From NCBI GenBank assembly GCA_017538995.1, contig JAFYHV010000075.1, positions 1 through 58,530 on the forward strand: a DNA stretch of 58,530 nt, given 5' to 3'. The position numbers and the translations under genes are program-made. Shown here piece by piece: positions 19,550-27,643 of this stretch (within the stretch, counting starts at the first letter, position 1; each line of letters opens with the position of its first letter). Under the pieces are notes generated by a model, which was not told the DNA's origin, searched no databases, and worked only from the letters and a program-made list of their open reading frames with translations. Source of the DNA: Lachnospiraceae bacterium. Lineage in GTDB: Bacteria > Bacillota > Clostridia > Lachnospirales > Lachnospiraceae.

Positions 19550-19849
19550 TTAGATACCTGAGAAGATCTCGATATCCTTGCTGCCTTCTGTAAGCTTAAC
19601 GATAGCTTTCTTTGTTTCAGCAGTCTTGCCGTATACATTGCCACGTCTCTTGTTTTTGCCGTTGCAATTCATTGTGTTTACACTTGCTACCTCTGTGCCG
19701 GGAAACATTTTCTCAACAGCATCTTTAATCTGATTCTTGGTAGCATCGGGATTTACTAAGAAGGTATACTTCTTGTCGCCCATACCGGACATACTCTTTT
19801 CAGTAACAACCGGCTTTAAAATAACGTCATAATATTTAAGATCTGCCAT
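19550..19849 (-). CDS. rplW: 50S ribosomal protein L23
   Basis: L23 is the main docking site at the tunnel exit for trigger factor and SRP. The 99-residue protein has the family core ILKPVVTEKSMSGMGDKKYT and VEKMFPGTEVASVNTMN. Its start overlaps the rplD stop by one base, so translation is probably coupled. A 59-nt spacer separates it from rplB. Confidence 0.97.
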   Translation of the reverse strand: MADLKYYDVILKPVVTEKSMSGMGDKKYTFLVNPDATKNQIKDAVEKMFPGTEVASVNTMNCNGKNKRRGNVYGKTAETKKAIVKLTEGSKDIEIFSGI

Positions 19850-20469
19850 TATGCGTATACCTCCTGAATCTTTTCTACCGCATCCTTGGCAAGTACAAGT
19901 GTCTTAGCATTCATAATGTCATAAACATTGATGTTGTCTGCTACAGTTGTATTTGCATCAGCGATGTTTCTTGCGGATAAAATCGTATTAGCGTCGTTCT
20001 CTTTGATAACAACTAAAGCCTTCTCAGCTTTGATGTTGTTTAAGAACTCTGCGAACTTCTTTGTCTTGATTTCATCAAACTTGATTTCGTCGATAACCAT
20101 GAGCTTTCCTTCGGTTACCTTATTAGTAAGAGCGGACTTAAGAGCAATTCTCTTTTCCTTCTTATTAAGTTTGAATGAGTAATCTCTGGGTACGGGTGCG
20201 AATACTACGCCGCCGTGTCTCCACTGAGGAGATCTTGTTGAACCCTGTCTAGCGTGACCGGTTCCTTTCTGTCTCCAGGGCTTTGCACCACCGCCGGATA
20301 CCTCCGAACGTGTTTTGGCTTTCTGTGTTCCCTGGCGCATATTTGCAAGGTGCTGAACTACAGCCATGTGTACTAAATGTTCATTTACTTCGATACCGAA
20401 AATATCATCGAGCAAATCCATCTTTCCGACTTCCTTGCCTTCCATATTGTAAACAGATACCTGAGCCAT
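19849..20469 (-). CDS. rplD: 50S ribosomal protein L4
   Basis: L4 extends a loop into the exit tunnel; in E. coli it also represses the S10 operon by attenuation and translation block. The 206-residue protein shows the tunnel-loop region with PWRQKGTGHARQGSTRSPQW. Whether this L4 acts on the hairpin-bearing rpsJ leader in this window is unknown. Confidence 0.98.
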   Translation of the reverse strand: MAQVSVYNMEGKEVGKMDLLDDIFGIEVNEHLVHMAVVQHLANMRQGTQKAKTRSEVSGGGAKPWRQKGTGHARQGSTRSPQWRHGGVVFAPVPRDYSFKLNKKEKRIALKSALTNKVTEGKLMVIDEIKFDEIKTKKFAEFLNNIKAEKALVVIKENDANTILSARNIADANTTVADNINVYDIMNAKTLVLAKDAVEKIQEVYA

Positions 20470-20493
20470 CTGTGTGTTCCTCCTTTCGTCCGA

Positions 20494-21177
20494 TTAAGCT
20501 TCAGCCTTGGTTGTTTCTTTAATAGTAACCATGGCTTTCTTGGGTCCGGGTACAGCGCCCTTGATTAAAAGTAAGTTCTTCTCAGCGTCAACTCTGACAA
20601 CTTCAAGATTTCTTACTGTAGCCTTCTTGCCACCCATCTGACCGGGCATACCTTTGCCCTTAAATACACGGCTGGGTGAAGAACATGCGCCGTTTGAACC
20701 CTGATGACGATGGAACTTTGAACCGTGCTTCATGGGTCCTCTGTGCTGACCGAGTCTCTTGATAGCACCCTGGAAACCTTTACCTTTGGTAATTGCTGTT
20801 GCGTCGATCTTGTCGCCTTCAGCGAAGATGTCTGCTTTGATTTCCTGAGCAAGAGCGTATTCGGAAGCATTCTCGAACTTAAACTCTCTGACAAAACGCT
20901 TGCTTGTTGTGCCGGCTTTCTTGAAATGACCCTGCATAGCCTTTGTTGTGCCGTTAGCATGGATGATTTCCTTCTTGCCTTTAGCGTCCTTATTGATAAT
21001 CTTGTCTTTCTTGTCTACGAAACCTACCTGAACTGCTTCGTATCCGTCGTTCTCGATGGTCTTTACCTGAGTAACTACGCAAGGACCTGCCTGGAGAACT
21101 GTTACCGGAATGAGTGTGCCGTCTTCAGCGAAGATCTGAGTCATTCCGACTTTTGTAGCTAAAATAGCCTTTTTCAT
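20494..21177 (-). CDS. rplC: 50S ribosomal protein L3
   Basis: L3 is one of the two assembly-initiator proteins of the large subunit. The 227-residue protein begins [20 protein letters not shown] and contains the conserved [20 protein letters not shown] block near the peptidyl-transferase centre. An AGGAGG site precedes the ATG. It is separated from rpsJ by an unusual 125-nt spacer with a hairpin. Confidence 0.98.
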   Translation of the reverse strand: MKKAILATKVGMTQIFAEDGTLIPVTVLQAGPCVVTQVKTIENDGYEAVQVGFVDKKDKIINKDAKGKKEIIHANGTTKAMQGHFKKAGTTSKRFVREFKFENASEYALAQEIKADIFAEGDKIDATAITKGKGFQGAIKRLGQHRGPMKHGSKFHRHQGSNGACSSPSRVFKGKGMPGQMGGKKATVRNLEVVRVDAEKNLLLIKGAVPGPKKAMVTIKETTKAEA

Positions 21178-21199
21178 TTTTGACCTCCTTTTGATTCCA

Positions 21200-21238
21200 C
21201 TACAGCGGTATCCATATAGGATGCATACTAGTCTGTAG
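21200..21238 (-). promoter_or_regulatory. Hairpin in the rpsJ-rplC spacer
   Basis: In the 125-nt spacer between rpsJ and rplC the minus-strand transcript can form CTACAG / CTGTAG closing a loop that itself contains ATCC-TATAT-GGAT. It ends about 15 nt before the rplC ribosome site. There is no T-run, so it is not a terminator. Function is unknown; it could influence rplC translation or RNA processing. Confidence 0.35.
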
Positions 21239-21302
21239 AAGTCATTTGTTTTTTCTTATTAATAATGTAACGATTGATTTAACAAGTTTGGGTTATAACT
21301 TA

Positions 21303-21614
21303 TTAGATCATTTTGATATTGATATAAACACCTGCAGGCATCTCTAACTTCTGCATGGCGTCTATAACTTTCTGGTTGGGCTCATGAACATCGATAAGTC
21401 TCTTATGAGTTCTCTGTTCAAACTGCTCTCTGGAGTCTTTGTACTTGTGTACGGCGCGGATGATTGTGATGATTTCCTTCTTAGTAGGAAGGGGAACGGG
21501 TCCGCTAACCTTTGCTCCATTTTTCTTACAAGTGTCGATAATCTTTGCTGCTGATGCATCAACTGTCTGATGCTCGTAAGCCTTAAGTGTGATTCTCATT
21601 ACTTGATTTGCCAT
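21303..21614 (-). CDS. rpsJ: 30S ribosomal protein S10
   Basis: S10 is a head protein of the 30S subunit and, as NusE, a partner in transcription antitermination. The 103-residue protein contains [19 protein letters not shown], the PLPTKKEI block and [19 protein letters not shown] site precedes the ATG. It is the first gene of the superoperon, about 245 nt behind its likely promoter. Confidence 0.98.
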   Translation of the reverse strand: MANQVMRITLKAYEHQTVDASAAKIIDTCKKNGAKVSGPVPLPTKKEIITIIRAVHKYKDSREQFEQRTHKRLIDVHEPNQKVIDAMQKLEMPAGVYINIKMI

Positions 21615-21705
21615 AAAAAAAGTCTCCTCTCATATTTTGTACTTTAAGATTCAAGTACAACAAGCGGCGACTGTACACTCTCCCGTGTGTGTCGTGCCTA
21701 TTTCT

Positions 21706-21731
21706 AAAAAATAAACGACCACACGTCGTTT
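21706..21731 (-). terminator. Terminator-like hairpin in the rpsJ leader
   Basis: On the minus strand AAACGAC-GTGTG-GTCGTTT (7-bp perfect stem, 5-nt loop) is followed by A and six T. It lies about 90 nt before rpsJ and about 130 nt after the predicted transcription start, so it would act inside the leader, as an attenuator rather than as an end of an upstream gene. Function is inferred from structure only. Confidence 0.5.
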
Positions 21732-21803
21732 CTGCTTAAAGCAGACTATAATGTTTGTACAGTGACTTGTCGTCAGTATCTCGACTTGACATTCGCTCCG
21801 TGT

Positions 21804-21824
21804 AAAAACCCGCTTTATAAGCGG
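21804..21824 (-). promoter_or_regulatory. Second small hairpin with T-run in the rpsJ leader
   Basis: The minus-strand transcript shows CCGCTT-ATA-AAGCGG, a 6-bp stem with a 3-nt loop, followed by G and five T. It is near the 5' end of the leader. On its own it is a weak terminator; together with the hairpin at 21706-21731 it suggests transcriptional control of the superoperon. Confidence 0.35.
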
Positions 21825-21865
21825 CAACCTTACACTTCATTGCTATCAATGTCACAGCAAATGCT

Positions 21866-21894
21866 ATATTATCAAAATATTTATTTGATTTCAA
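21866..21894 (-). promoter_or_regulatory. Sigma-A-type promoter of the S10 superoperon
   Basis: On the minus strand TTGAAA and TAATAT are separated by exactly 17 nt in an AT-rich stretch. The predicted start near 21859 gives a leader of about 245 nt before rpsJ. The region 21615-22055 contains no gene: it holds this promoter, the leader hairpins and, at 21994-22022, the terminator of the preceding gene. Confidence 0.65.
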
Positions 21895-21993
21895 GCATTT
21901 TTTACAAAAATTTTTAAGAAATTTCTACACACGCAGTCCGGCCACAACTTTTAGTCGTAAAGCTTCTATATATAGTGTGTGATCCTTAAGCGT

Positions 21994-22022
21994 AAAAAGA
22001 GTTTCGGTTTTAGAACCGAAAC
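21994..22022 (-). terminator. Rho-independent terminator behind the DUF4190-like gene
   Basis: On the minus strand GTTTCGGTT-CTAA-AACCGAAAC (9-bp perfect stem) is followed by TCTTTTT. It separates the small membrane protein gene at 22056-22514 from the ribosomal promoter. Confidence 0.8.
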
Positions 22023-22055
22023 CCCTTTTACCTTTTAATATAATCTGAACTTATA

Positions 22056-22514
22056 TTAATAAGTATAATTCTGTATCTGATTTAAGTATTCCGCAATAAC
22101 TGCAAATATTCCGGTTGTTGCTACTCCCAGTGCCGCAAGGATAATCGTAACAATAACAAGTATTACCATTATAATATATATTAAAAGAACCAGGCCGCTT
22201 ATAATAAGTCCCGCGATTGCCAGTCCTTTTGGACGATCCTTTCTTGTAACACCTACAATACCCAGAATCACACCCGCAAGAGCAGACGGGATTATCAGGA
22301 AATTACCAAACTGCATGATGAATCCGATAATCCATCCGATATACGGAATCACAGCGATTGTAACACCGCAACAGGATATTATTATGATTACAAGCGACAA
22401 GAGTCCGAAAATAAATGACAGTATTCCGCAGACATTTTTCTTTTTAGGTTCCTGCTGGTAATTATTTACCGATCCGTAATAATTGTAATTAACATTTTGA
22501 GGATTGTTATCCAT
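22056..22514 (-). CDS. Small DUF4190-like membrane protein
   Basis: The 152-residue protein has an Asn/Tyr/Gln-rich hydrophilic amino end (about 28 residues), then three or four membrane segments with the pattern GLLSLVIIIISCC, GVILGIVGVTRKDRPKGLAIAG typical of DUF4190-like proteins, and a carboxy end ...QIQNYTY. It resembles the adjacent 22597-23178 protein in layout, in the KGxAIAGLI motif and in the NY-x-Y tail, so the two are probably paralogues. Function unknown; the family is often found around secretion and cell-surface genes, but no role can be assigned. Confidence 0.75.
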   Translation of the reverse strand: MDNNPQNVNYNYYGSVNNYQQEPKKKNVCGILSFIFGLLSLVIIIISCCGVTIAVIPYIGWIIGFIMQFGNFLIIPSALAGVILGIVGVTRKDRPKGLAIAGLIISGLVLLIYIIMVILVIVTIILAALGVATTGIFAVIAEYLNQIQNYTY

Positions 22515-22533
22515 TTTTTCTCCTTTATAAACA

Positions 22534-22564
22534 GAAATTCTTCATTATATAAATGAAGAATTTC
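22534..22564. other. Perfect 12-bp inverted repeat between two paralogous membrane genes
   Basis: GAAATTCTTCAT and ATGAAGAATTTC flank a 7-nt loop. It is not followed by a convincing T-run in the direction of transcription, and its end is only 5 nt from the ribosome site of the next gene, so it may be an mRNA processing or stability hairpin rather than a terminator. Confidence 0.5.
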
Positions 22565-22596
22565 CGCTAATGTTCAATAATCCGCTTTATCGGATA

Positions 22597-23178
22597 TTAA
22601 TAGTTGTAATTTTCAAGCGAATCCTGTAATTCCTCAAGATACTGCTGGAAACCTGCTGAATTGGAAACACCGCTAATCGCAGCACCTGCTACCGAACCGA
22701 TGATAGCAAAAATGAGGCTTAAAAGTCCGAGTAAAACTCCGCCAATACCGAGAATAAGACCTGCAATAGCCATACCCTTCTGATCCGGTCTCTTCTTCAT
22801 TCCTACTGCACCGAGAATGATTGCAGCAATTGCCATTCCGATTCTTATGAAAATCAATAAGTACTTAAAGATAGCTGTTACAACGCTTCCTGCTGAGAGG
22901 CAACATCCGCAGATTAATAAAACTATGGAAAGAATACCAAGAATCATAGCAACAAGGCCGAGAACGTTGATACCTTTCTTTTCGCCATTGTCATATGAAC
23001 TGTAATCTGTGTAAACGGGCATTGAGCCTGCTTCTGCGCCGGCTGCTGTTGTAGCTGCTTCAACTACGGGTTCTGCTGCCTGTGCAACTGTTTCTGCTGC
23101 TTCAACTACAGGTTCTGCTGCCTGTGCAACTGCTTCTTCTGCAGCATTGGTTACGTTTTCAAAATTATTGTTATCCAT
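22597..23178 (-). CDS. DUF4190-like membrane protein with AAEPVVEA repeats
   Basis: The 193-residue protein starts with an acidic Ala/Glu/Val region in which AAEPVVEAAETVAQ is nearly repeated (residues about 18-42), likely an extended linker. Then follow three or four membrane segments including GMAIAAIILGAVGMKKRPDQ and KGMAIAGLILGIGGVLLGLL, with the K-G-x-A-I-A-G motif shared with its neighbour, and a carboxy end ...LENYNY. A GGGG-rich ribosome site and a promoter with a perfect TTGACA lie upstream. No function can be assigned. Confidence 0.75.
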   Translation of the reverse strand: MDNNNFENVTNAAEEAVAQAAEPVVEAAETVAQAAEPVVEAATTAAGAEAGSMPVYTDYSSYDNGEKKGINVLGLVAMILGILSIVLLICGCCLSAGSVVTAIFKYLLIFIRIGMAIAAIILGAVGMKKRPDQKGMAIAGLILGIGGVLLGLLSLIFAIIGSVAGAAISGVSNSAGFQQYLEELQDSLENYNY

Positions 23179-23234
23179 TTAATATATCCCCTTTCAGTTT
23201 TATATTCGTATCTAAAAGAATAATACCTATAAAG

Positions 23235-23262
23235 TTTATCATCATTTGCTCTAAAGTGTCAA
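23235..23262 (-). promoter_or_regulatory. Promoter for the paralogous membrane-protein pair
   Basis: On the minus strand a perfect TTGACA is followed after 16 nt by GATAAA (alternative TAAACT after 18 nt). It lies about 55 nt before the start at 23178, in the divergent region shared with the SGNH hydrolase gene. Confidence 0.5.
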
Positions 23263-23281
23263 TCAGAAGTCAAATGCATTA

Positions 23282-23310
23282 TTGAAAAGAAATAGGAAAA
23301 AAGATATTAT
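23282..23310 (+). promoter_or_regulatory. Promoter placed so that the mRNA starts at the ATG
   Basis: TTGAAA and TATTAT are separated by 17 nt. The -10 box ends at 23310, only 6 nt before the ATG at 23317, so transcription would start at or next to the start codon. No well-spaced Shine-Dalgarno is present. This suggests a leaderless mRNA for the SGNH hydrolase gene. Confidence 0.5.
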
Positions 23311-23316
23311 ATACAT

Positions 23317-25737
23317 ATGGAAAAAAGGTCAGACACATATAATATAAGAAGAAAGTCCTCGTCTTCCAAAAGAAAGCGCGGAAAAAAAGACTCAAAGAAG
23401 GGCATTAATCCCTTTTTTATTCTTCTTTTTTATTTATTCCCGATTGCCGCACTTTTTATTCCATACCTGGTTTTCAGAATCAATTTTTCACCCGTTCTCA
23501 CAAAGGATTTCGTTGATGAACTCGCATTCGTAAAATATCTGATTGCGCACGATTCCCATACCTTCGCGGACGGCTGGATTTCCACAAAACCTTTTATTCC
23601 TTTATCCACCAGATATTTTCTTACATATTATTTAAATGATTACGCAACATGGCAGGACGCTCTTTTGAAATCCGTTACCGCCGTGTATGCTATTTTTTCT
23701 GCTGCATATATTTTCTTTGTAACTTCCCTTCACTCAAAGAAATTCTATACATATATAATTGCGTCGATTCCCGCAATCCCTCTTGCAATCATCGGCCTTA
23801 AAGCGGTTTATGACGTAAATTACATTCTTACTGTTTTTATTCCTGTACTTATCTGTATCGGTCTTATAGTTCACGGCATCAGATTTAAGGTACCCGTTCC
23901 TTTTAAGGTTGTTATTTCACTTCTTGCGGTTATTCCGGTTATTATAATCGGAGTCTATATGCATGATATGAAAAAGCAGTATTCGTTTGACAATTCCGGA
24001 CTTTTAACCGTAAATCTTTCCGCAAAAAAAGAAGCGGTAGACATCACTAACGATTACAAACCGCTGATAGATTTCCTTGATTCAAACAACATAAAACTTT
24101 CTTACTGCACAGATACAATCATAAATGAAGTGTCCGTGGTAGGTAACGAGAAGGTTGAAATTGCGCCGGTTATATCGCCTGAAGATCTGACAAGTGTAGA
24201 AATAAAAGAAGATACTCTTCCCACTCCTTACGAAAAAGTATCGAGAGAGTCGAGGCCTTTTTACATGATTTATGATAATGAAACCGTAAAAAAATATTCT
24301 TCTTCACTGGCATTAAGATTTGGCGAAAACATTTACAGCGATGCAAAGTATACGGTTTATTCCTATAAAAACTTCGATTACTTTGATGACCGTATTTTCC
24401 AGAACAATATGGTACGTCTTGCCTCCGAGAAATTTGACAGTTTTTATTACAGTTTCCTTGGCTCATCAATTGAAGACGCAGGCAAGTTCCCTACATTCTT
24501 CGGAACCACGCCCATTTTTATAACTCCTTCGGATATTGAATATGAAGATACAAACGTGCTGCTTGATGCGGCTGTCGCAAAGGACGGCTTGAAATATGCA
24601 TTCTTTGAAATAGATCCCGTAACCTTCTCGGAAGGTGACGGAAAAGCCGAGTTCGAATACTTAAACAAAATGATCGAAAAGTATTCGGATGTTTCTTTCT
24701 ATGCGATTCTATCCTATCCTTCAGTAGCTTACTGGAAAAGCTTAAGCGAGGACGAAACCAAAAAATGTTTCGAAAAATATGAAGACTGCATCAAGACGCT
24801 GACTCATAATGACAACCTTCGCATGTACTGGCCCGGAAACAACAAATGGCTCATCGAAAGTCCGGACAATTACGAAAACGGAGTTCCCGATTCGTCCGTG
24901 GCAATAAACCTTCTTATATTAACTACATGTAATTTAAAGTATTCGGTGGATAAAAATTCATTCGCTGACGAAAGCGAAATTCTTTTGGATATCATAAAAG
25001 AAGATTTTAAATACCCTGATTTGTCGGGAAAAGAAATCATTTTCTTCGGCGACAGTATTATGGGCAATTATCACGGACCTCTCTCGATTCCGGGTGAATC
25101 TGCAAGCCTTTCTAACGCCGATGCATTCAATCTCGGTATAGGCGGAACAAGTGCCATTGCCGATTTTAACAAGCTTGTCGATGCTTTCTTAGGAAGCGGT
25201 TCCTTATCGGGAATTGAAGACGAGGACTTTTTAAGCGAGCTTAAACGTTTCGAAAATGAACACGATGAAAACAAAGAACTTTACTTTATAGTTAATTACG
25301 GAGTAAACGACTATTTTATGGGCGTTCCCGCTCATGTCAATACCGGATCTCCTTACGGCGATTATGACTACGATTCGTACGAAGCCGCAATGACCGACGG
25401 AATCATAAAACTTAAGTCATCCTATCCTGCCGCAAAGATTATCATTCTTTCTCCGATTTACACCAATTACTTTGAGGCCGGAGAACGCATAATGTCGGAT
25501 GTCGGAGCACCGCTTCAGACCTACAGGGATATGGGCAAATTCATATCTGAAAAACTTAACACTGAATGGCTTGATTCACTTGAACTTATTGAAATAAATG
25601 AAGAAAACTACGAAACGTATCTTTTAGACGAAGTTCACCCGAACTTCGACGGAATCTACCTGATGAGTGATTCGATTATAAGATTTATGGCAGGTGAAAA
25701 GAAAGAAACTGAAACAGAAGAAGAAAAGAAAGATTAA
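23317..25737 (+). CDS. Membrane-anchored multidomain protein with C-terminal SGNH/GDSL hydrolase
   Basis: The 806-residue protein has a strongly basic cytoplasmic amino end (residues 1-28), about five or six membrane segments (about 29-220), a central extracellular region of about 340 residues, and a carboxy-terminal SGNH hydrolase domain. The hydrolase blocks are complete: FFGDSIMGN with nucleophile S580, G609 in GIGGTSA, N664 in NYGVND, and the D771/H774 pair in DEVHPN. The central part (FLDSNNIKLSYCTDTI ... KVEIAPV) recalls soluble tails of membrane glycosyltransferases, but this is weak. Likely an extracytoplasmic esterase or deacetylase acting on a cell-wall or surface glycan; the substrate is unknown. 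Its stop codon shares TTAA with the convergent gene. Confidence 0.75.
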   Translation: MEKRSDTYNIRRKSSSSKRKRGKKDSKKGINPFFILLFYLFPIAALFIPYLVFRINFSPVLTKDFVDELAFVKYLIAHDSHTFADGWISTKPFIPLSTRYFLTYYLNDYATWQDALLKSVTAVYAIFSAAYIFFVTSLHSKKFYTYIIASIPAIPLAIIGLKAVYDVNYILTVFIPVLICIGLIVHGIRFKVPVPFKVVISLLAVIPVIIIGVYMHDMKKQYSFDNSGLLTVNLSAKKEAVDITNDYKPLIDFLDSNNIKLSYCTDTIINEVSVVGNEKVEIAPVISPEDLTSVEIKEDTLPTPYEKVSRESRPFYMIYDNETVKKYSSSLALRFGENIYSDAKYTVYSYKNFDYFDDRIFQNNMVRLASEKFDSFYYSFLGSSIEDAGKFPTFFGTTPIFITPSDIEYEDTNVLLDAAVAKDGLKYAFFEIDPVTFSEGDGKAEFEYLNKMIEKYSDVSFYAILSYPSVAYWKSLSEDETKKCFEKYEDCIKTLTHNDNLRMYWPGNNKWLIESPDNYENGVPDSSVAINLLILTTCNLKYSVDKNSFADESEILLDIIKEDFKYPDLSGKEIIFFGDSIMGNYHGPLSIPGESASLSNADAFNLGIGGTSAIADFNKLVDAFLGSGSLSGIEDEDFLSELKRFENEHDENKELYFIVNYGVNDYFMGVPAHVNTGSPYGDYDYDSYEAAMTDGIIKLKSSYPAAKIIILSPIYTNYFEAGERIMSDVGAPLQTYRDMGKFISEKLNTEWLDSLELIEINEENYETYLLDEVHPNFDGIYLMSDSIIRFMAGEKKETETEEEKKD

Positions 25738-26378
25738 AGCCAGTAAGGATAATCTTCCATTTCAATATAACCGTCTTCATCTTTTTCGATAAAGCAGGCC
25801 ATAAAAGCATCTGCGAAGCTGATGCCTGATGTATAAAGGAAAAGAGGAATGATTTCCATTCCGAGAACACCGAGAAGAAGGAATATCCACGCCTTCTTCT
25901 TTTTTAATAAAAAAAGATGTCCGCCGTATGCACCGAGTAAAAAGCCGAGCCACACGAAAGGTGCTTTTTTAACGCGGATGGGATTTTCATACGGTGCGGG
26001 ATCGTCGACGATTTCAGAGATTCTCTCTTTCATACGGACAATGATAAATATGGCAGCCGCAAGCGATACAAAAGCCGCAACATAGCTTATTACACCGAGC
26101 GCACTTGTTACGGCGCTGAATATTTTTATTCCGTTTGCAGCCATGTTACCGAAGCCGTAAACATCGAGTACCATCGTCAGATCTTCGGGATTAACCGAAT
26201 TGCCGAACGAGTCCATCATCATGGAAAGAATAGTTCTTCCGAGAATGGAAAACGAAGAAGCGAGCGCAATAATCAAAACCAGAACCAGCACCAGGCCCTG
26301 GATATGAAGATGCATTATGTCTTTGTAACGACCGTCCGTCCCTTTGGGAGGAAGGATTCCTTTTTCTTTGTTTTCCAT
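25734..26378 (-). CDS. Membrane protein with a C-terminal TM2-like domain
   Basis: The 214-residue protein has an early membrane segment (about 30-50), a second (about 90-112), a loop with ERISEIVDDPAPYENPIRVKK, and a carboxy-terminal pair of helices with FLLGAYGGHLFLLKKKKAW, which resembles the TM2 domain (G-x-x-G-x-H-x-F). It begins 1 nt behind the DUF5711 gene, so the two are probably made together. Function unknown. Its stop overlaps the end of the convergent SGNH gene by 4 nt. Confidence 0.65.
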   Translation of the reverse strand: MENKEKGILPPKGTDGRYKDIMHLHIQGLVLVLVLIIALASSFSILGRTILSMMMDSFGNSVNPEDLTMVLDVYGFGNMAANGIKIFSAVTSALGVISYVAAFVSLAAAIFIIVRMKERISEIVDDPAPYENPIRVKKAPFVWLGFLLGAYGGHLFLLKKKKAWIFLLLGVLGMEIIPLFLYTSGISFADAFMACFIEKDEDGYIEMEDYPYWL

Positions 26379-26379
26379 A

Positions 26380-27630
26380 TTAATTGAACTCGATAGTCTT
26401 TATTTCGTCAGGCGTAACCTGGATGAATCTCTTGGGTGAAGATGTCGGAATAAGAGCTAAAATCGGATCTTCAAAGCTTCCGACAAACTTGTCTTTTCCG
26501 CCGATCATGTGAATTAATACTTCTTCGCCGTTATACAAAACGGTTCGGTTGTCATCAAAGAAAACATCTGAAAAATCGATGTCAAAATACATTTTGTCTT
26601 TTAATTTTGCATCGTAATCATAAATCTCGGCTTTGTATTTGTGGTCACTGGTATCGCTGTCGGTGAAAAGTGCCACATACTTGTCGTCCTCATAAACCGA
26701 CAGAATCTTTTCTGATAAAAGAATCTCGCCCGAACTCTGGGGCTTCTGATCTCCGCTGTAGAACATAAGTCTGTTGTCGGCTACTGCAACTGCTTTGCTG
26801 TTGCCCGCAAATCTGATTTCCGGAACAAGCGCGCTCTGATAAATATAACTCGACATCAGGCTGTCCTGCGAATTCTGTCCGACTTCGCCGAAATTGTAAA
26901 ATCCGACTGATGTGTAAAACGATCCCTTGTCTACATTAAGATACGAAACCGCGCCAAGAACACCGTTGTTGGAAATGGCTATTTCAAGCGGATATCCGTA
27001 TCCTTTCATGGTCGTGTTAAAGAAAATCATTTCCTCACCGGCCGTATTGTAAACGTAGATTGGTGTATTGTCATCGCCGTCCAAAACCGCCATGACATAA
27101 CCGCTGCCTGCGGCTTTGAACTTACGAATAGGCATTCCTGTATCTATTTTTCCGAGGACGTTTTTCTCATCCATCAGGAAAATGCTGCCGCCGTTATAAT
27201 CGGCCACCGCAACGATACCGTTTGAAACATCAACCAGGGGTTTCTGCATCTGAAAAGCTTCGTTCCAGATCTGCTCACCCTTGTAGTTAACGCATTTAAT
27301 ACCGTCAGAATTGTAAACGATGAAATTGTTGCCGAATCTCTCGACTTTCGAGCCCGTGGAAATAAAGAACTCAGTTGAAGAAACTTCGCTTACGCTCGTG
27401 TATTCCTTATTAATGAAAAACACTTTCGCTACAACAAAACCTGCTGCGGCAATTAAGAACAAAGCCAAAACGATGATGAAAACCCACATCATTTTGCTAA
27501 CCTGATGTCCCGCACGCTTTTTGTTAAAATCGGCAAACAGATTATCCTTCTTTGTCTGGCCTTTTTTAGCGTCGTTCTTTTTCGTATCGCTCTTTTTAAA
27601 TTGTTTAATGTTTCCGTTCTCTTTTTTCAT
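26380..27630 (-). CDS. DUF5711 family membrane-anchored beta-propeller-like protein
   Basis: The 416-residue protein has a Lys-rich cytoplasmic head (about 1-45), one membrane anchor (about 48-72), and an extracytoplasmic domain of repeated short beta-strand units such as FGNNFIVYNSDGIKCVNYKG and DVSNGIVAVADYNGGSIFLM, suggesting a propeller. This layout matches the DUF5711 family of Lachnospiraceae and relatives. It lies 13 nt behind galM and 1 nt before the TM2-like gene. Function unknown; a surface sensor or scaffold is only a guess. Confidence 0.75.
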   Translation of the reverse strand: MKKENGNIKQFKKSDTKKNDAKKGQTKKDNLFADFNKKRAGHQVSKMMWVFIIVLALFLIAAAGFVVAKVFFINKEYTSVSEVSSTEFFISTGSKVERFGNNFIVYNSDGIKCVNYKGEQIWNEAFQMQKPLVDVSNGIVAVADYNGGSIFLMDEKNVLGKIDTGMPIRKFKAAGSGYVMAVLDGDDNTPIYVYNTAGEEMIFFNTTMKGYGYPLEIAISNNGVLGAVSYLNVDKGSFYTSVGFYNFGEVGQNSQDSLMSSYIYQSALVPEIRFAGNSKAVAVADNRLMFYSGDQKPQSSGEILLSEKILSVYEDDKYVALFTDSDTSDHKYKAEIYDYDAKLKDKMYFDIDFSDVFFDDNRTVLYNGEEVLIHMIGGKDKFVGSFEDPILALIPTSSPKRFIQVTPDEIKTIEFN

Positions 27631-27643
27631 CGTTACCTGTCAA

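Noticed and set aside
20725..21162. 145-codon plus-strand frame opposite rplC
   Set aside because: Cys/Leu/Ser-rich antisense shadow of a conserved ribosomal gene.
22534..22564. 12-bp hairpin as a rho-independent terminator
   Set aside because: No T-run follows in the direction of transcription, and the next gene begins right behind it.
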